Shown here piece after piece: positions 1 to 13,590 of a stretch of DNA of 64,000 nucleotides. A program made the translations under genes and the position numbers. The stretch's first letter is position 1. The number at the start of each line of letters is the position of its first letter. The DNA comes from Membranipora membranacea (Eukaryota; Bryozoa; Gymnolaemata; Cheilostomatida; Membraniporidae): positions 18,722,001 through 18,786,000 of the forward strand of contig OU612068.1 in assembly GCA_914767715.1 (NCBI GenBank). Reading direction: 5' to 3'. The notes beneath the pieces are model-generated. The model was not told the origin of the DNA, did no database searches, and saw only the letters and a program-made list of their open reading frames with translations.

Positions 1-707
1 TTGATGGGTCAACAATTGCTGCAGGCAAAGCAAGGAAATAATAGGAAGAAGTTTGATCAATTTGGAAATGCAGTGTATTCTAGAACAAGTTTGTTCCCTC
101 TATGGAGGCAGAACGATGAATAAAAAGTGTATCTAGGCACCTCGATTCGTCACTTTTGCAATATCATTCCGCCGGCGCCACCGCAGAGGGAACAAACTTG
201 TTCTACAGTATATTAGTATTTTAGTTGAGAAGTAACCTGGTTTAAGCTACAGGCCGTGGCAGGTTTAGGCACTGCAATGAGTAAATTTGAGGAAGGAGGT
301 AAGCCAGGGGTGGTTTCTATTCAGAAAGTTGGTAAGTTAATTACAATTGGTAACATCGAGAATCATGTGCAGCATTGCGTATTTTAATCTCAACAATATT
401 ATTATATCCGGAATATGGAAAAACTATTTAGTGAACTTTTTTTTATCAAGAAGAGAGTTATTGATTAGGTGGCGTTGGGTTAATTTGTGGGCCTGTCTAA
501 GTGCTGGCTGGCAATACATGCTAGTGACTTTAGCTACTTTCATCCTGGTCCTTCATCACTATAAACCTGAACGTATCACAGAGTAAGGATGAGAGTTAGT
601 GGTGCTATCTTTTTGTATCAATCGTAACTCAAACTGTCAAGTTTGCATACTATAAGCCTTGAGTTTTGCTCAAGAAAGCATGTTCTTTAGGAAACATATT
701 TTCTTAC
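1..707. other. KCNH intron, left edge, with one MITE
   Basis: No exon is visible here. In reading frame with the KCNH exon at 708-892 I find no S1 segment, so the remaining channel exons lie beyond the window edge. The only structured element is the inverted-repeat MITE at 80-205. Confidence 0.6.
80..205. mobile_element. Short MITE, copy 1 (AGAACAAG... terminal inverted repeats)
   Basis: About 125 bp with ~21-bp terminal inverted repeats: AGAACAAGTTTGTTCCCTCT at the left and AGAGGGAACAAACTTGTTCT at the right. The interior holds GGCACCTCGATTCG and TTTTGCAATATC, both closely matched in copy 2 at 42864-42987. Flanks CAGTGTATT and CAGTATATT look like a decayed target duplication. It carries no coding capacity and is presumably moved by an unseen transposase. 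Confidence 0.8.
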
Positions 708-3700
708 CTCTGCCATCCTGCCAGATACATTGCTTTTGACTGTTTGAACATGAGGCAGAAAAAGGTTATCCTTTGAGCCGAGTAAAGCCTGATCGTCAAT
801 AGACTTATCTCCAATCAATGACCTTGACTTTTGGTCCCGCTCAAGCCTGAGTATATCTGTATCAAGTCCTATGCTCTCCAACCGTGCACGATCTACAAAA
901 GGACAGGGCAATTAAGATGAGCCTCATTACTTCTCCAAAACATAAGCCATCGCACATGACTTCACCCCAATGCTTGTGGAGCTTGAATAGGGCTGAACCT
1001 TCAAGATTAAATTAAATTGCTCACTTATCAGAAAGAATAACATGACAAAAAACAAAATTGTATTATTTTGTCAGGTAGCAACAGAAAAGCAGGACATGAC
1101 ATCAGAGCATTAGTAGGGTAATAGTACTGACATGATTAGCTTTAGGATAAACAACTGCCGGCCAATAATTCAAAATCTGAAACCAGTTTGAGGCGAGAAA
1201 ATTGACACTTATACAAAAAAGTACAAACATCATATCCCTATGGACAGAGTTACGAACACTCCGGTTAGTTCTTTCACAGTTATAAAAAAATGTTCTTATA
1301 TAGACAGCTATTACTCGGATTGCCAAACAGAGTAACCGGAGTTCATGTTTTCTGCTACTAAACATGCAATAAGCTTATTTAGGCGAGAGGGTCCGAGCAA
1401 GACTCAACGCAGGTCTATACATAGAATATTGAGCATAACATGATATTGGGTAAATAATGTAAAAGAATTGCTTGATGAAAGAACAGGATGGGAGAAGAAG
1501 AAAAGTTGAATAACGTAAATAAATCCATAATTGCAAAGGGCAGCAAATGACATAGGTATAATTGCCTATGCTATGACAGCCTCATAATAACATACTGTTT
1601 TGCAGCAGCATTATTGAATGTCTCCAGGTTTAATATAACAATGATCGAGATCAATCCGAGGTCATTTCCATGCTTTACTCTCTATCATGAGCGGAATTGA
1701 TTTTTTAGTCTGGACATGAAAATAAAATTTATGTCCATTCTTTTATCCAAGTGTACCATCACTAATTCACTTGTCTTATGACTACCCAATGAGAAAGGTC
1801 TGGCGTCATCATATAGCAAGTCAGTAGACTGGTTGGTAGACAGGCTGTTATTGGAAGATGTAATTTGTTGAATTGTGCGTTTTAGATTTTTACTGTGCAT
1901 CAAACGCCTAGATAATTGTCTCGTCGATGATCATTTTAAGCAATTTATTTCGCACAAAATCAGACTCGCCTTAGCATTCTCACCATCTAAATTTGAAATG
2001 AAGTTGATAAAATTATAAATACATAATACTATTTGAGCATATACATTATAAAGGGCAGACAACCAAAGGGGGTAGCATAGGTTGGGCTATATTGGTGAGC
2101 GTGAGAGCAACAAAGAGGATAGGATTGACAGAGTATTTTTGATGCAAGGTGTGCTTCAGTCCAAGGAGTTGTTGCATAGACAGCGCAAGGGTTGTCGTTG
2201 TGGGAGGAATGATGTTTACATATAATTAACAGCTACGTCAGCTTAGCATCTCTACATATTGATTACTGATATTGACTTCAGACCCAACCGATTCATTTAC
2301 AAGTGTTGGCAGTAAATACACAGCTTGGCCATTATGTATCGTTTCTGAGGACAGTAAGCTAATGAATATTTGATGCAAGGCGTATTGAACTAGAAGTATT
2401 ATGTGCATAAAAACCACTCAGCCTGGTGTGTAAGGTATTGGATTGCCGTCAAAGATTGAGAGTGAAATGAGGTTTGATGTGGTTCTTGAAAAGAAACTCA
2501 ATCGAGCTTTTTTTATAAAAATAAATGTCCAGGTCATGATTAATGCTGCTGATTGAGCACTCTAATGGGGTTAAGTGATCGCTGACGCCGGTGATGCTGC
2601 CGACTTGAAAAAAAGTCTAAGGATTGTCACAAGCTCAATAAGTACATGCAGTGACAGTATTAAAGATCTCTATTTATCTAAATCTGCATAGCAAGGAGTA
2701 ATTTAGCGTTTTATATGATGGCTTGAGAGCTTCACAAATCAATATCTTTTCATTAAGAAGTGTAGAGAAGTGATGGGAAGGCGTTGCTGACCATTGTTTA
2801 ATCTAATGCAGCATAAATTATTGTTTACCATAAAATTAGGCACCATATTGACATAATTACCAAACCATTTAATAGAGGACGTGACTTTGTCAAAAGAATT
2901 GGACTTCAGTGATGAAAAACTCAGAGCTGCTTATATCAGGTTATTTTTTCACCGTCGGAAACAATAGTGTTCGTTGCCACATACCCCCACTGATGTTAGC
3001 CGTACCAAATGAAAGGGAAATATTTAGTGATTTTGAGACAGTTTCCAAACAATAAAACCTGACTGCAACACTTGTTAACATTCTTGTCACGAATCAATGC
3101 ACTGTAATAATAATTACATAACTCTGGCATCCGCTGTACTTTTTTGAAGGTTGGCTGCGGCGCGGTCGATGTCAGACAGCACAAGGGATTACTGCTGTCA
3201 AAAATAAAGCACTTAAATCACCTTTCACGCCCAAATTTTTTGTCTCAATTTCACCAATAAGCCTACGTCTGGTCTATTAATTAGCGAAATCGATTTCCAC
3301 CCAGATATTATTTTGGTAGGTTGATGCCAGGTTTCAGACCGGGTAGACGAGCAGTTATGTTGCTATGCTAGAGTAGCCTTGTCACACGGCTACATTTTTT
3401 GTTTTGGGGAACCCCCACCCCCCTCCCCCCAAAACATTAGAGAAGAAGCGTGACAAGGCTAATATGCGGAGGTTGTGGTAGGTTAGTAGTGAGTTTCACC
3501 GTAACCCTGTGCAAGATGTGATGTCACTTACGAAATGCTCTCATATCTAAAGTGTTGGATCGAACCCTTGAAAGGGGCTGAAACAAATGTAAAGCTACAA
3601 CAGAAGAAATCACAACAGAAATAGGAGGTGGAAGCAGAGGGTAGAAAAAATCATAATACAAGATAATAATACAGAATCTAGAAAAGGCAATATCTTAAAG

Positions 3701-6700
3701 CATAGGGGGTCAATTGAACCCAAGGGACAGGCCATTGAGTGGAAGACAAGAGTAGGACCTAGACTCTAGACCCTATTCATTGTATTAACATCTTAGTTTA
3801 TAGATACCAAATGAAACATTCCAAATAGGGCATGTGAAAAAACTTCCCACAATGCAACATTTAGCTGGAATTCCCAGATTGATCATGTTATTTTCATACA
3901 TGTTCTGTGCTCACTGTGAATTATGGGAAATTGCATTGCTGGATACTCATAAACATGCCCTACAGGAGATACTGGCCGACAAATATCTCAACACTTATGC
4001 TGCGAAATGCTCAAGACTCTGCTGATGTGGTATATCTATATATATAGTATATATATCCGTCACTGGTATTAGATCAAGAGTTTATGTTTCGCAATAGCGT
4101 TCAACGCATTGTACAAATCCAAGTTCTTCCCCAAAATCAAAATTTCATGCTAACCAAATGCTGTTGGCAGTATATGGGAAATAGGGGAAGGGGAGGAGAG
4201 GAGAGGGAGGGACGGGGAACTAAGCTAATTTTTATCAGAGAAAAAGGAGTATGACAATCTTTAAAGGTCAACTCTATTGGCCATTTCCCAAGGTTCTGCC
4301 AAGTCTAGTCAAGGATATGTATCAGTAAGCGATTCGTTGGAGACCAAGTAGAACAGGACACTGAGTCTACGTAAGAACGTGAGTTGATACATCAAATTCC
4401 CAATTAAGCAGCGGAAATCAAGGACAACGTTTACTAGTTTAATTATTGATATCAGGATAAAAGTAAGAAATATAGCTCGGCAGCGGTCAAAATACAGTTC
4501 AGCTAATGGAAGCCTAAAGGTATTATCCAATCAATATGCCCGTTATTTTGTGTACAAATGGAGTTCCAATACATGAACTAACTGGCCAACTGGGTTGATA
4601 GTCTTGCACACATGGCGAATTCACAGGCTTTTACTAGCAGTGTACTCAGAAAAAGGCACAAAATATCAATTGGATGTACTTGAAACCTGCTTCAGCGCTC
4701 CCTCAGGGCGCTGAAAATTAGAGTACCATTAAACCCTCCATTATACCAACAACAAGTCTAAAAGACACTGCCTTTGGTTCATTGTTATGTTCTAGTGTTG
4801 ATAATGCTCTAAAGGCAGGTCCACATTTGTCCCATACAGCCATCCCAGATAGCCATCCCATCATATGAACATAAAAATGACATATTCCCAGCGATCAAAA
4901 TAAGTCTGGGACAGTATCTGGAAAGTTTGTAAGCGTCAAACCTAAAACATAAACCAAAGACTGTGGCCCTAAAAACCACTGCCTTTGGTTCATTGTTATG
5001 TTCTAGTGTTGATAAATCTCTAAAACACAAACCAAGGACTGTGGCAGTTCTTGCATTGACCTACCTGATCTATCGACTGAGGATTCTAGATGGTGGGGGT
5101 TGAGTGCAGATTTGCCTGTTAGGTGACGCTTAGTACAAGTACCATCGCTGTCCTGACTGGGGGTATGACAGGAGGACAGTGTACTCAGGTCACTGGGTAC
5201 ACTGGGATCGCTGCCAGGCTTATTGTTATTGCTTCTATCTAAGACTGTCATTTCCTGGCCTCTCGCTGATGGAAAACTATCATCTAAGTTACTGCAGCTG
5301 GACCGATTGCCGTTAGCCAATGTCCTATCAGCATCGCCATTACTCATCTTTTCTTTCTTGCGGTGCTTTGCTACTAGCCGACTAAAAATATTGCCTGTGG
5401 GGAGAAAGGGGACAACGAATAGTGCAATGTGTGTAAAGTAGTCTGTAGCAAACTATGCCGCATGGTGTTCAAAAGCAAAGCCAAAGTCTTATCTGTCCAA
5501 GCAAAAGTCATTGAAAAAAGTGGGTGCTCAGAAGAAAATGGTGCCTAGCCTTTCATGTGGGGGTCGTAGCTAACCTTCGAGAAACAAGGGTAATCATTGC
5601 CGGAAAGCAACCTCTAAGAAACCTCCTAGCATAGCTTTTCAAATGTGAATTTGTGTAAGGTAATTTCGAGGCAGACTTGATGTAAACTCTTAGCAACATA
5701 TATATGGTGCTGAAGCATGTAAGGCCATGGGCAGAACTGGAATAGGTATGTTCTTATCGGCTTTCCCTCCCTCTTTCCAACGAATAATACTCTGACCTAT
5801 ATCAAGTTTAATCCAAATGCCCAGTGACCGGTGGATCGGGAGTAACTCTGATTGCAGGCAAATGGACCAAACTTGGTCTACCCTAACCCTCAACCAGTCA
5901 GGATATTCCTAAAGGCACATGGTTCGTATTTGTTTGATTTGCCAATTACAAACCTTCAGGAGATATTCCATTCTTCTTGTGCTGTTTGGTGGTTTCAGTC
6001 ATATCCTCAAAGTTGAGTATAAACATGATTATCATGCCATGTTCATTCTTCACTGGTGCTAAAAGAAGACTGCAGGGAAATTTCTCACCTACAAAAAGAA
6101 AAAAAAATAGATATTATGCTGGAAGTCTTTTTTGAGCTGTGCAAAGTAAAGAACGGGTTGTGCCATCGGATAAGCAGCGGATAGCTGCCAGTCTTCTCAA
6201 GATTTTATTATGTTGGTTCCACTGTACATGGCCATTAAGAAACTCAGTGCAATGTCTAGTCCACCACTAATTCAGAAGAATGTACAGTAGACAGCAATGA
6301 TATAAAATAGCCATGACTATGATTGATTGAGACTGGAGAGCAGAGTTTGGAGAGAAAATTATGTGTGCACAACCTCATGCTGATTGCAAAAGTCTGAATT
6401 AGTTCAGTCATCACCTTGGGGGTTTTCAAATTATTCATAATTACATTATATTGGCCTTGTTCAAAGGCCAAGGAAAACAAGAATGTAAGGAGTTATTTGA
6501 ATTCAATAAATTCAGTTTCAGCTAACTAGCATACTTATAAGAGTTGCCAAACTACTACGGTAGCATACTGCCTTTTGTATCCGACTCAGATGCTGCCACA
6601 TAGATAAAAATAGAATCACTTCCTGAACACAAACAAAACGAGCACCTTGGTGCTACATGGCCTGTAGAGGATTGAAGTGTGAGCTAGCAGCTGCACAATC

Positions 6701-9700
6701 AACATTACACTTTTGATTCGAAAAAAAAACCGGGAACGGGATTACTTTCCTCCCATTTGGTGACATCCAATGCTATAGGCAATTTACATGTTGAATCAAG
6801 GTAGCACCACATTATAGTCCTAAATTTAATAAAGAGATTAGTATATAACTATGAACTGTATTATGTCATTGAGAATGATATAGCCATAACATTTAATTTA
6901 ATCCAATCAGTTGCTAACAGGATAACTTCTACTCAGTAGCTAGTGGCATCTCAAACAGGTTGTAAGCACCAAAATATCCTGTAGGTACAAACGTAGACTT
7001 AGTATTAAGTCTATGGGTACCAAAATTCAATCCAACCCAAAATATTGGTCTTGGCTGATACAAAGCTGCTATAGTTAGTGGGCCTAATCCAGTAAATTTG
7101 ATAGATTTAATAAAGAATATCATTTTATTATAGAGTCTAGGCTAGTATAGTATAGTGACAATTTTAAGGACAGTAATGCATTAATGCAATATCAGAGAGT
7201 AAGGGCTATGTTGGTATGAATGCATCGATACTCTGTGGTAATACGTAGCAGTTGACCGAATTTCAAAGTCGCCAAACAGACATAACAACAAGATATACAG
7301 GTGCATGGTGCTAGACAGGCAGAATGCTGTCACACCAGGGAGTTTGGGATGTATCCCGAACTCCGTGGATATATGGCGCCGAAAGAATAGTAATTATGGT
7401 TGCAACTATTTATATATGGTGTATGCTGGGTCTTGTTAGAAGGTAATGGTGACCCTTAACTAGCCTGACAGTCTAGAGCGAAGTAAACAGAATGGCCAGG
7501 TCTTCTTAGGCGACTGGCTGGATGTTCAGTAGGGCTAAAGAAATGTTCGTTTTCTTAGTCTAACAAAAACACAAAGGAGGTTGTAAATACAAACCGTCTT
7601 TTCTGTAGAGGAAAAGTTGCACCAGTTTTTCTGTGTTTCCCGTCAATGCATCGCGTAGTTTGACCACCATGTTTCTGTTCGTGTGAGGGCCATGCAAGAA
7701 CTCACACGCGCATGATTTCTGCATGACCTCAGCTCGGCTGTAACCGCTGAGCTTACAAAATCCATCGTTGCAATAGATGATAGGAGTGTTCTCCACTAGT
7801 GCATTTGCAATCACAAAGTTTCGATCTGTAAAAAATACACATTATTATTCATTTATAAAGATGGTGGGTGATATCACTATATCACAAAATCACAGAGTAA
7901 GGATATATTCACTCTGTGTCACTATCTTACACAAGATATGAAGAATTATCTTCTTCTCTTGCGCAGGCAGGTAACGCCTTATCAAATTATACACCTTTCA
8001 TTCCAATCAAGGTCTCATGGTAATGGACGGGCAGAAACTAACACTTTCACAAAACAATTGGATTATTTCTTCTTTATGTACAGGTGTCTTTCATCTTTCA
8101 CCCCCACGGCAGCATGCAAACGTCAGCTAACAAGCCTTATCAAGTGATTATTTTATGTTCCCAGCACATTATATAGGTATGTATCTACACTATTAAACCA
8201 TACTTTGTTCCCAATTGACCTCTTATAGTTGTAATTGCTCCCTCGGGTTGAAAACAACAGTTACCTGAAAACTCCCAACTTTGTTGCAATATAGAAAAAT
8301 TTGCAGCACGCTATATAATGGCCATGAGCCATAAGCACTGCTCATGCTGAACATTATATAATAAACAGCTGAGGTAATTATCAATCACTTAAAAGTGGCT
8401 ACTTACATGAAAAAAAGATTAATGCTGTATAATTCAATAAGTTAGGCATCTGATATTTAACAGTCTGGGAGGCATTTTTACAGCCTATACAACATCAGGT
8501 ATTAAAATGGTGTAGGAGTTACAAACCACACCAAGTTTTATTATTTTATAGTTCTGTTTCTGATTGAGGCTCTGAATTCAGGCCAATATATGGTGTCTAT
8601 CTAGTCTAAGCCCCCAGACCCCCCCCCCCGCCCAAAGACCGGGGTCTATCAAGTTATCAGCCTTATAGTAGCAGAAGTCTGGGAGACTACATACTATTGA
8701 AGTTTATGCACTAAACAAAAACATGATGCCATTATGACAACGGAATATCACAGTAATATTCTTCAACTGAACCACCATAAACCAGTCATACTGTGTTATA
8801 TAGACATCTGTTTTTTTCTTGCATTGTGACATGATAGTAAAACCTTGCACAAATCTCCAGGATAAAAACCGTAACTATTGCAGTTCCCGATCGATGTTGA
8901 ACAATTTTTCATCAACCTCTAGTAGCTGTTAGAACAAATATACCACCCTATAGGGATGCTGTGCTGACAATGATGATATAAATAGAAAAGAATAGGAAAC
9001 ATCACCTTGTGAGGGAGTGCTAAATTTGCTCAGTAAATACTAACTACATCATGTCTTGTGTAATGGCAATTAATTCACCCTATAATAGACTCTGCTTCAT
9101 TCAGCTATGAGCACGCTAGGTGAAATTGATTTGTATTGTGTGAAGAAGAATTTCAAGCCCTCTCCAGGGCCTGGTCTTGAAAAGCCCAGGTTCTACCCAA
9201 TATAACCCGATAAAAGATGAGCAATTAAACTAAAGAAGGACAAGTATATTCAACCGAGTGCATTTTTCCGCATCTTCTTTCACATGCGTAATATTAATTA
9301 TAATATTATTGTAACTAGCATGAGGGGAGATTTAAATGTATACAAGGTGAGTTTTACTCTGGTTGTCATCAAGTTGGTGCAGACCGAATGAACATGAGCA
9401 AGCTAACAACTCTCAAAAGGTTCCAACCGACCTCTTGTCTCTAGCAATACACCATCGTTTTTGTAGAGGAGAAATCATTCACAAGGTTCGAAATATCATG
9501 TCTTCTTTTTTGACAATACAAATTATGATTCCATTTTCATGAGGTCAAATCATCGTTGGCAGGTCCTAAAACAAACAGCATTCCTTACCACCTACACAAT
9601 GGTAAATCAGCTAAAACAGCACTTCAGGTGTTTCATCCGACAAACCAGTGTCGTAAGTTGTATACCTGTGGTTACAGCGAAGATCTATTCATTATTCTAG

Positions 9701-11732
9701 GATTTTTGGATGCTTATTTGAGTACATGCTTGTTTTCTAGGACTATTTTTATGCTTCTTTGAGTAACCAAGTATATTTTTGACAATGGAGCAGTTTGTCT
9801 AGCAACTAAACAGATCCATGCTCTGAGAGCAAGATCATAGTTTCAGTGTTGACCACATTGAAATATGTTAACAGGTTGGAAAGATTGGAAAAGAGATTCC
9901 CTTGCTTCTAGAGGCGTTGGGAATTTCCAGGCCATAACGTCGCACACTCACAGCATATATTTCATTCCAAGTTCCATAAAATGTGTTTACTTTCGAAAAA
10001 GATTGCTTATTAGTTTCCTTTTTGATTGAGAACCAGGGAATAAATAACAAATTTTTTTCCCGGATTTTTACAAAAATCATTATCGAGAGCATCCAAAGAT
10101 AATCGCTCAATTAAGCAGCCCTAACTAAATCGCAGTACATCAGATGACAAGCAGTCTGTCTAAAAATATGATTTTGAGTTTTATAATTGATAAAGGCAGC
10201 GGATTGTATGAAACTTGTATTTTTAAAAATCAGTACCATATAAACTCCAAAGCTGCCAGAAAGGCAGCATCGACAAATTTTGTCCAGCCACTCTGTGTTG
10301 ATAAGAGCTTTGAGTGTTTAAGAAAACATTTACATTGCAAACATGGGCGAAACAATAGAATTTTAATACATAGGATAGTGAACTCTTGCAAATGAGCAAC
10401 TTACTTCTGCCAACTCAGAAAAAAAATGGTTAGGTCCTAATTGGAAAACAAAATTGGAGTCAGTTTATAGGCTCAAATATTATAAAAGAATTTGTTAATG
10501 ACAAAATTGTTCATCAAACAAATTAAAGACAGCATATCAGCTATCATGTCACACAAAAGCCCTTTGCCCATCGAACCTTCAACTGGTCTCTATAAACGAC
10601 ATCCTATGCAACTAGAAGTCTACCAAGAGAGTCATCACATTACCTTCTCAAGGATGTAGCAATGAAACTGAGAGCTTTTTATTAATTTGCCTCATGATGT
10701 GGCCATTAAAGAATGACCAGTAAATATTTTACTCACAAGTCATTTTCCATTACCATTCCACAACCAAAGAAACTTGAGCTACAACTTCTTGGATCAAAAG
10801 TAATTGATAAGGACATGAGGAAGTTATGTTGATAAACGTCATTATTGTTAATGATAAAAATATGCTTGGAAATCCCGTTTGACACAATTTTTGACATCTC
10901 TGTCTATCCCCTGCCAAATACTACTGATGTACGATGACCCCCCTATCTATTTCATTCTCTGTTTTACAACCAGCAGTGTTACGAAGATCCGTGGCAGATG
11001 ACAGTTGCACTCAAATTTGATACAGAGAATTAAGCCATGTCCGCTAGCTAGAAGTGATACAAACAAGGACAATAGTTTTTTTCGCCTCATTTCATTCGGT
11101 CAATTTGTACTAGATGCTTTTCAGACAAAAGTAAACAATTAGATGGTGACATAATCCATAATTGTTTTCATTGATGAGCGTATTGGACATTTGTAAAAAT
11201 TTGCTTACTTCATCAACAGAAGAAAGCGCTGACCTGTGTCAGCTCACCGCTGATAGGTACGACAGCCACATGTATGGTGTCGGTGTGCGTCAATCAACTT
11301 GGTAAATTTTGAATGGGCGTTACAGTATAGGAAGGGTATGCAAAATATAAAGGCACATCCCTTATATTGAAGACAACATTGAAAATTTTCAACACAGCAA
11401 ACATTTGGTACAGCCTAGCAGTATAATTGTGTTGGCTGAGTATCTGATGAATAATATGGAAGATATGCACGTATTATAATATGCACCAAATATTGTGACA
11501 CAGTGCATGTCGTCAGCTACTGGAATATTTTGACCACGGACGGTAGAGGGAAAGAAGCGCGAGAACAGCCATATCACTGACTCAGTGAAAGATGCTACCA
11601 TACTGCATATTTCCGATAACATTTCATTTAAATCAGAAGCAAATAAAAATACTCACGTTGACCATCAAATTTCCTGATAATGGTTTCGATGAAAGTGTTC
11701 TGAGGGGCAACATGCCCTTTTTTCACAGGCAT
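708..11732 (-). CDS. KCNH2/erg: ERG-type (KCNH2/6/7 family) voltage-gated K+ channel, N-terminal exons only
   Basis: N-terminal 319 residues of an ether-a-go-go-related potassium channel. Coding exons in order: 11657-11732, 7595-7825, 5954-6088, 5065-5394, 708-892; all borders are GT-AG with phase 1 preserved. Exon 1 encodes the PAS cap (begins [14 protein letters not shown]), which in ERG channels slows deactivation. Exons 2 and 3 encode the eag/PAS domain ([34 protein letters not shown], then [12 protein letters not shown]). Exon 4 and exon 5 are a low-complexity Ser/Asp-rich linker leading toward S1. Exon 1 (76 bp of coding) and exon 2 (231 bp) match, from memory, the lengths of human KCNH2 exons 1 and 2. 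The start is the ATG at 11732 because the PAS cap begins exactly there in the family. The S1-S6, pore and cyclic-nucleotide-binding exons are not in the window, so the gene is partial. It is transcribed divergently from DPH1. The paralogue cannot be assigned; invertebrates often have one erg gene. Confidence 0.95.
3374..3462. mobile_element. Foldback element, TAGCCTTGTCAC family
   Basis: Terminal inverted repeats TAGCCTTGTCAC and GTGACAAGGCTA bound a C-rich centre (a C/A run around 3411-3437). Flanks ATGCTAGAG and ATGCGGAGG could be a decayed 9-bp duplication. Other copies lie at 45391, 46560, 61861 and 62743. It is in the KCNH intron between the exons at 708-892 and 5065-5394. Confidence 0.7.
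4766..5015. repeat. Direct repeat pair beside KCNH exon 4 donor
   Basis: A 38-bp sequence starting ACTGCCTTTGGTTCATTG occurs at 4766-4803 and again at 4978-5015. A second shared block (AAACATAAACCAAAGACTGTGG at 4946 and a two-mismatch copy near 5024) suggests a local segmental duplication. The second copy lies about 50 bp inside the intron from the exon 4 donor. Confidence 0.75.
5794..5880. mobile_element. Hairpin element of the ATCAAGTTTGATC family
   Basis: Inverted ends: TATCAAGTTTAATCCAAATG at the left and a mirror of it ending in GGACCAAACTTGGTCTA at the right, around an inner CGGGAGTAACTC. Related copies with the same ends are at 31791-31910 and 38056-38143. No coding capacity. Confidence 0.6.
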
Positions 11733-12863
11733 GACTGCAGCATGGAATGTAAATCACCAGCAGTCTTCAAGTCTATCAAGTATCCTTGTTAAAACTTTAA
11801 TGCAGCAGTTACATGTTGCCAATAAAATATGACAGAAAGAGAGGCATTGACTAAATAAAGTTAGCTTTGTGCTGTTGCCTCAGTGGTATATCATGTATCA
11901 GCAAATAACTTGTATGCTTGGTATAGCATAGATTGATAGTGGAGATCAATAATGAAACAGACTGCTATTCCATGTGCAATATAAGCATCCGCTAAAAGAA
12001 TGATTTATTTCAAAAATTTTCTTTCTTTTTGTAAGGTCATTTTTGCAATAAAAGATGCTAAAGAGAGAGAAAATGTGCCAAATATAATATTCTTTTCTCA
12101 AATCAACAAATGAATTCTTTAAACTGTGAGTGAATTCAGATTGACACTCTATAGCGGACAAATACATAAATAGCAGTCAAGAAATTAGTAAAGAGAAAGA
12201 AATACAGTAAATTCATCCAATCAGATTTACTTAATTCGCTGCTGAATCACCAACATGTCAGCCCCCATGAACAGGTGCTTGGTCCACAGGTCTACTCCAA
12301 AACATGAGTCTCTTGCAATGTTTAACTGCCCCTCTTGAGATTTTGTTGGGGGCAGTCAAATGTTGATTGGTGGTGATAACTAGGGAACATTTGTTAGAAC
12401 TTGAGCAAAATACTAGGCTTGATATGATTTCAACATTTCAACGAACAAGCAATAATAATCATCCCTGGCCTGGCCTGTCTTGACAAGCTTGTCCCAAGAT
12501 AGGCTAAATTTTCCCATGAACAATGAATGAAGAGACTGGAATGAGTGATTGTTGATTTTTACACGCTGCCAGTGCAATCAATCAAGGAGTTAGAGCAAGA
12601 AGCAGGAGTTCATCATCGGTTAGAGAAGATGGACTTGACAATTGGGAGAGACTACTCAAGTCAATGAACTTGGAGTTCATTGTACTACTCAACTGACTCC
12701 CTCCTCACCACCCATCCATTATGTCATACCACCATCATCATGGCCCCTGGGACTTGCAAGCATGATATAGTAAATGTGACTTCATTGTAATGTAAGACTG
12801 TATTTTTGTTCAGCATTGTGCACAGGTGACAGAAGAGAAGACAAAATTCAGGCTTGCAGGCAT

Positions 12864-12961
12864 AGGCATCTGGAGTTACAAGTATGTCCAGTATCAACCA
12901 CCCCCTTTCCCTCTGGAAAGGGGTGGTTGATACTGGACATGCTTGTATCTCCAGATGCCAT
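12864..12961. repeat. Foldback hairpin with CCAGTATCAACCACCCC arms
   Basis: The left arm reads GGCATCTGGAGTTACAAG then GTCCAGTATCAACCACCCC; the right arm is its near-perfect reverse complement through CTCCAGATGCC. The loop is about 15 bp. A short relative (CAGTATCAACCAATT..TTGATACTGG) is at 44286-44313. The apparent reading frames across it are mirror artefacts of the palindrome. Confidence 0.8.
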
Positions 12962-13590
12962 GCTTGCAGGCCCCAGAAGCTCTGCTGCCAATGAGAGGTG
13001 GAATCCTTCGTCAACTGTAAATTGCTGAACAGGCTGAACAAAATTTCTCAGACTACTATTTTTGATTCTTTACATGACTGGCTAATTTTTACTCAAGCCT
13101 GGACAACTCCTTATATTCTGCTGGATACTGAACTTACGTTAAGTTTGCAATTGCTTTTGTTTCTTTCTTTTATTTTATCCACAGTAAGTTTTTGGGTATT
13201 ACACTCAGTGAACGGATAAAAGGAACCCCAACCCCCCCCCCCCCTCTCCAAACAAAGCTTGTCAAGACTGGCTAGATGAAAGGATGGCATTGTGCTGAAT
13301 AATGTTTCTGGTTTCCTATCATCAGATTTTGTCAGATTTGGTATATTGATTGCTTCATTTGCTTGCCCTCATTGATATGAATTTATGGATCAGTGGTAAA
13401 ACACATAGCGTTGTCGTCCTTTGATGCGATGTGTCGATAGGAGACAGTAGTTGTGACGGCAAGATAGTATGTGATAGTATTCCTATTTGTGAAGATATGC
13501 CATCAGTATAAAGCTTTGTGTCAGGATATAAATGAAGCTATAAATCTTGTAGCTTTTACATTACCCATGATAGTCAGCCAGAGAAAAGAA

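Noticed and set aside
12724-13041. Two opposed open frames with similar peptides
   Set aside because: They mirror each other because they read the two arms of the palindrome at 12864-12961.
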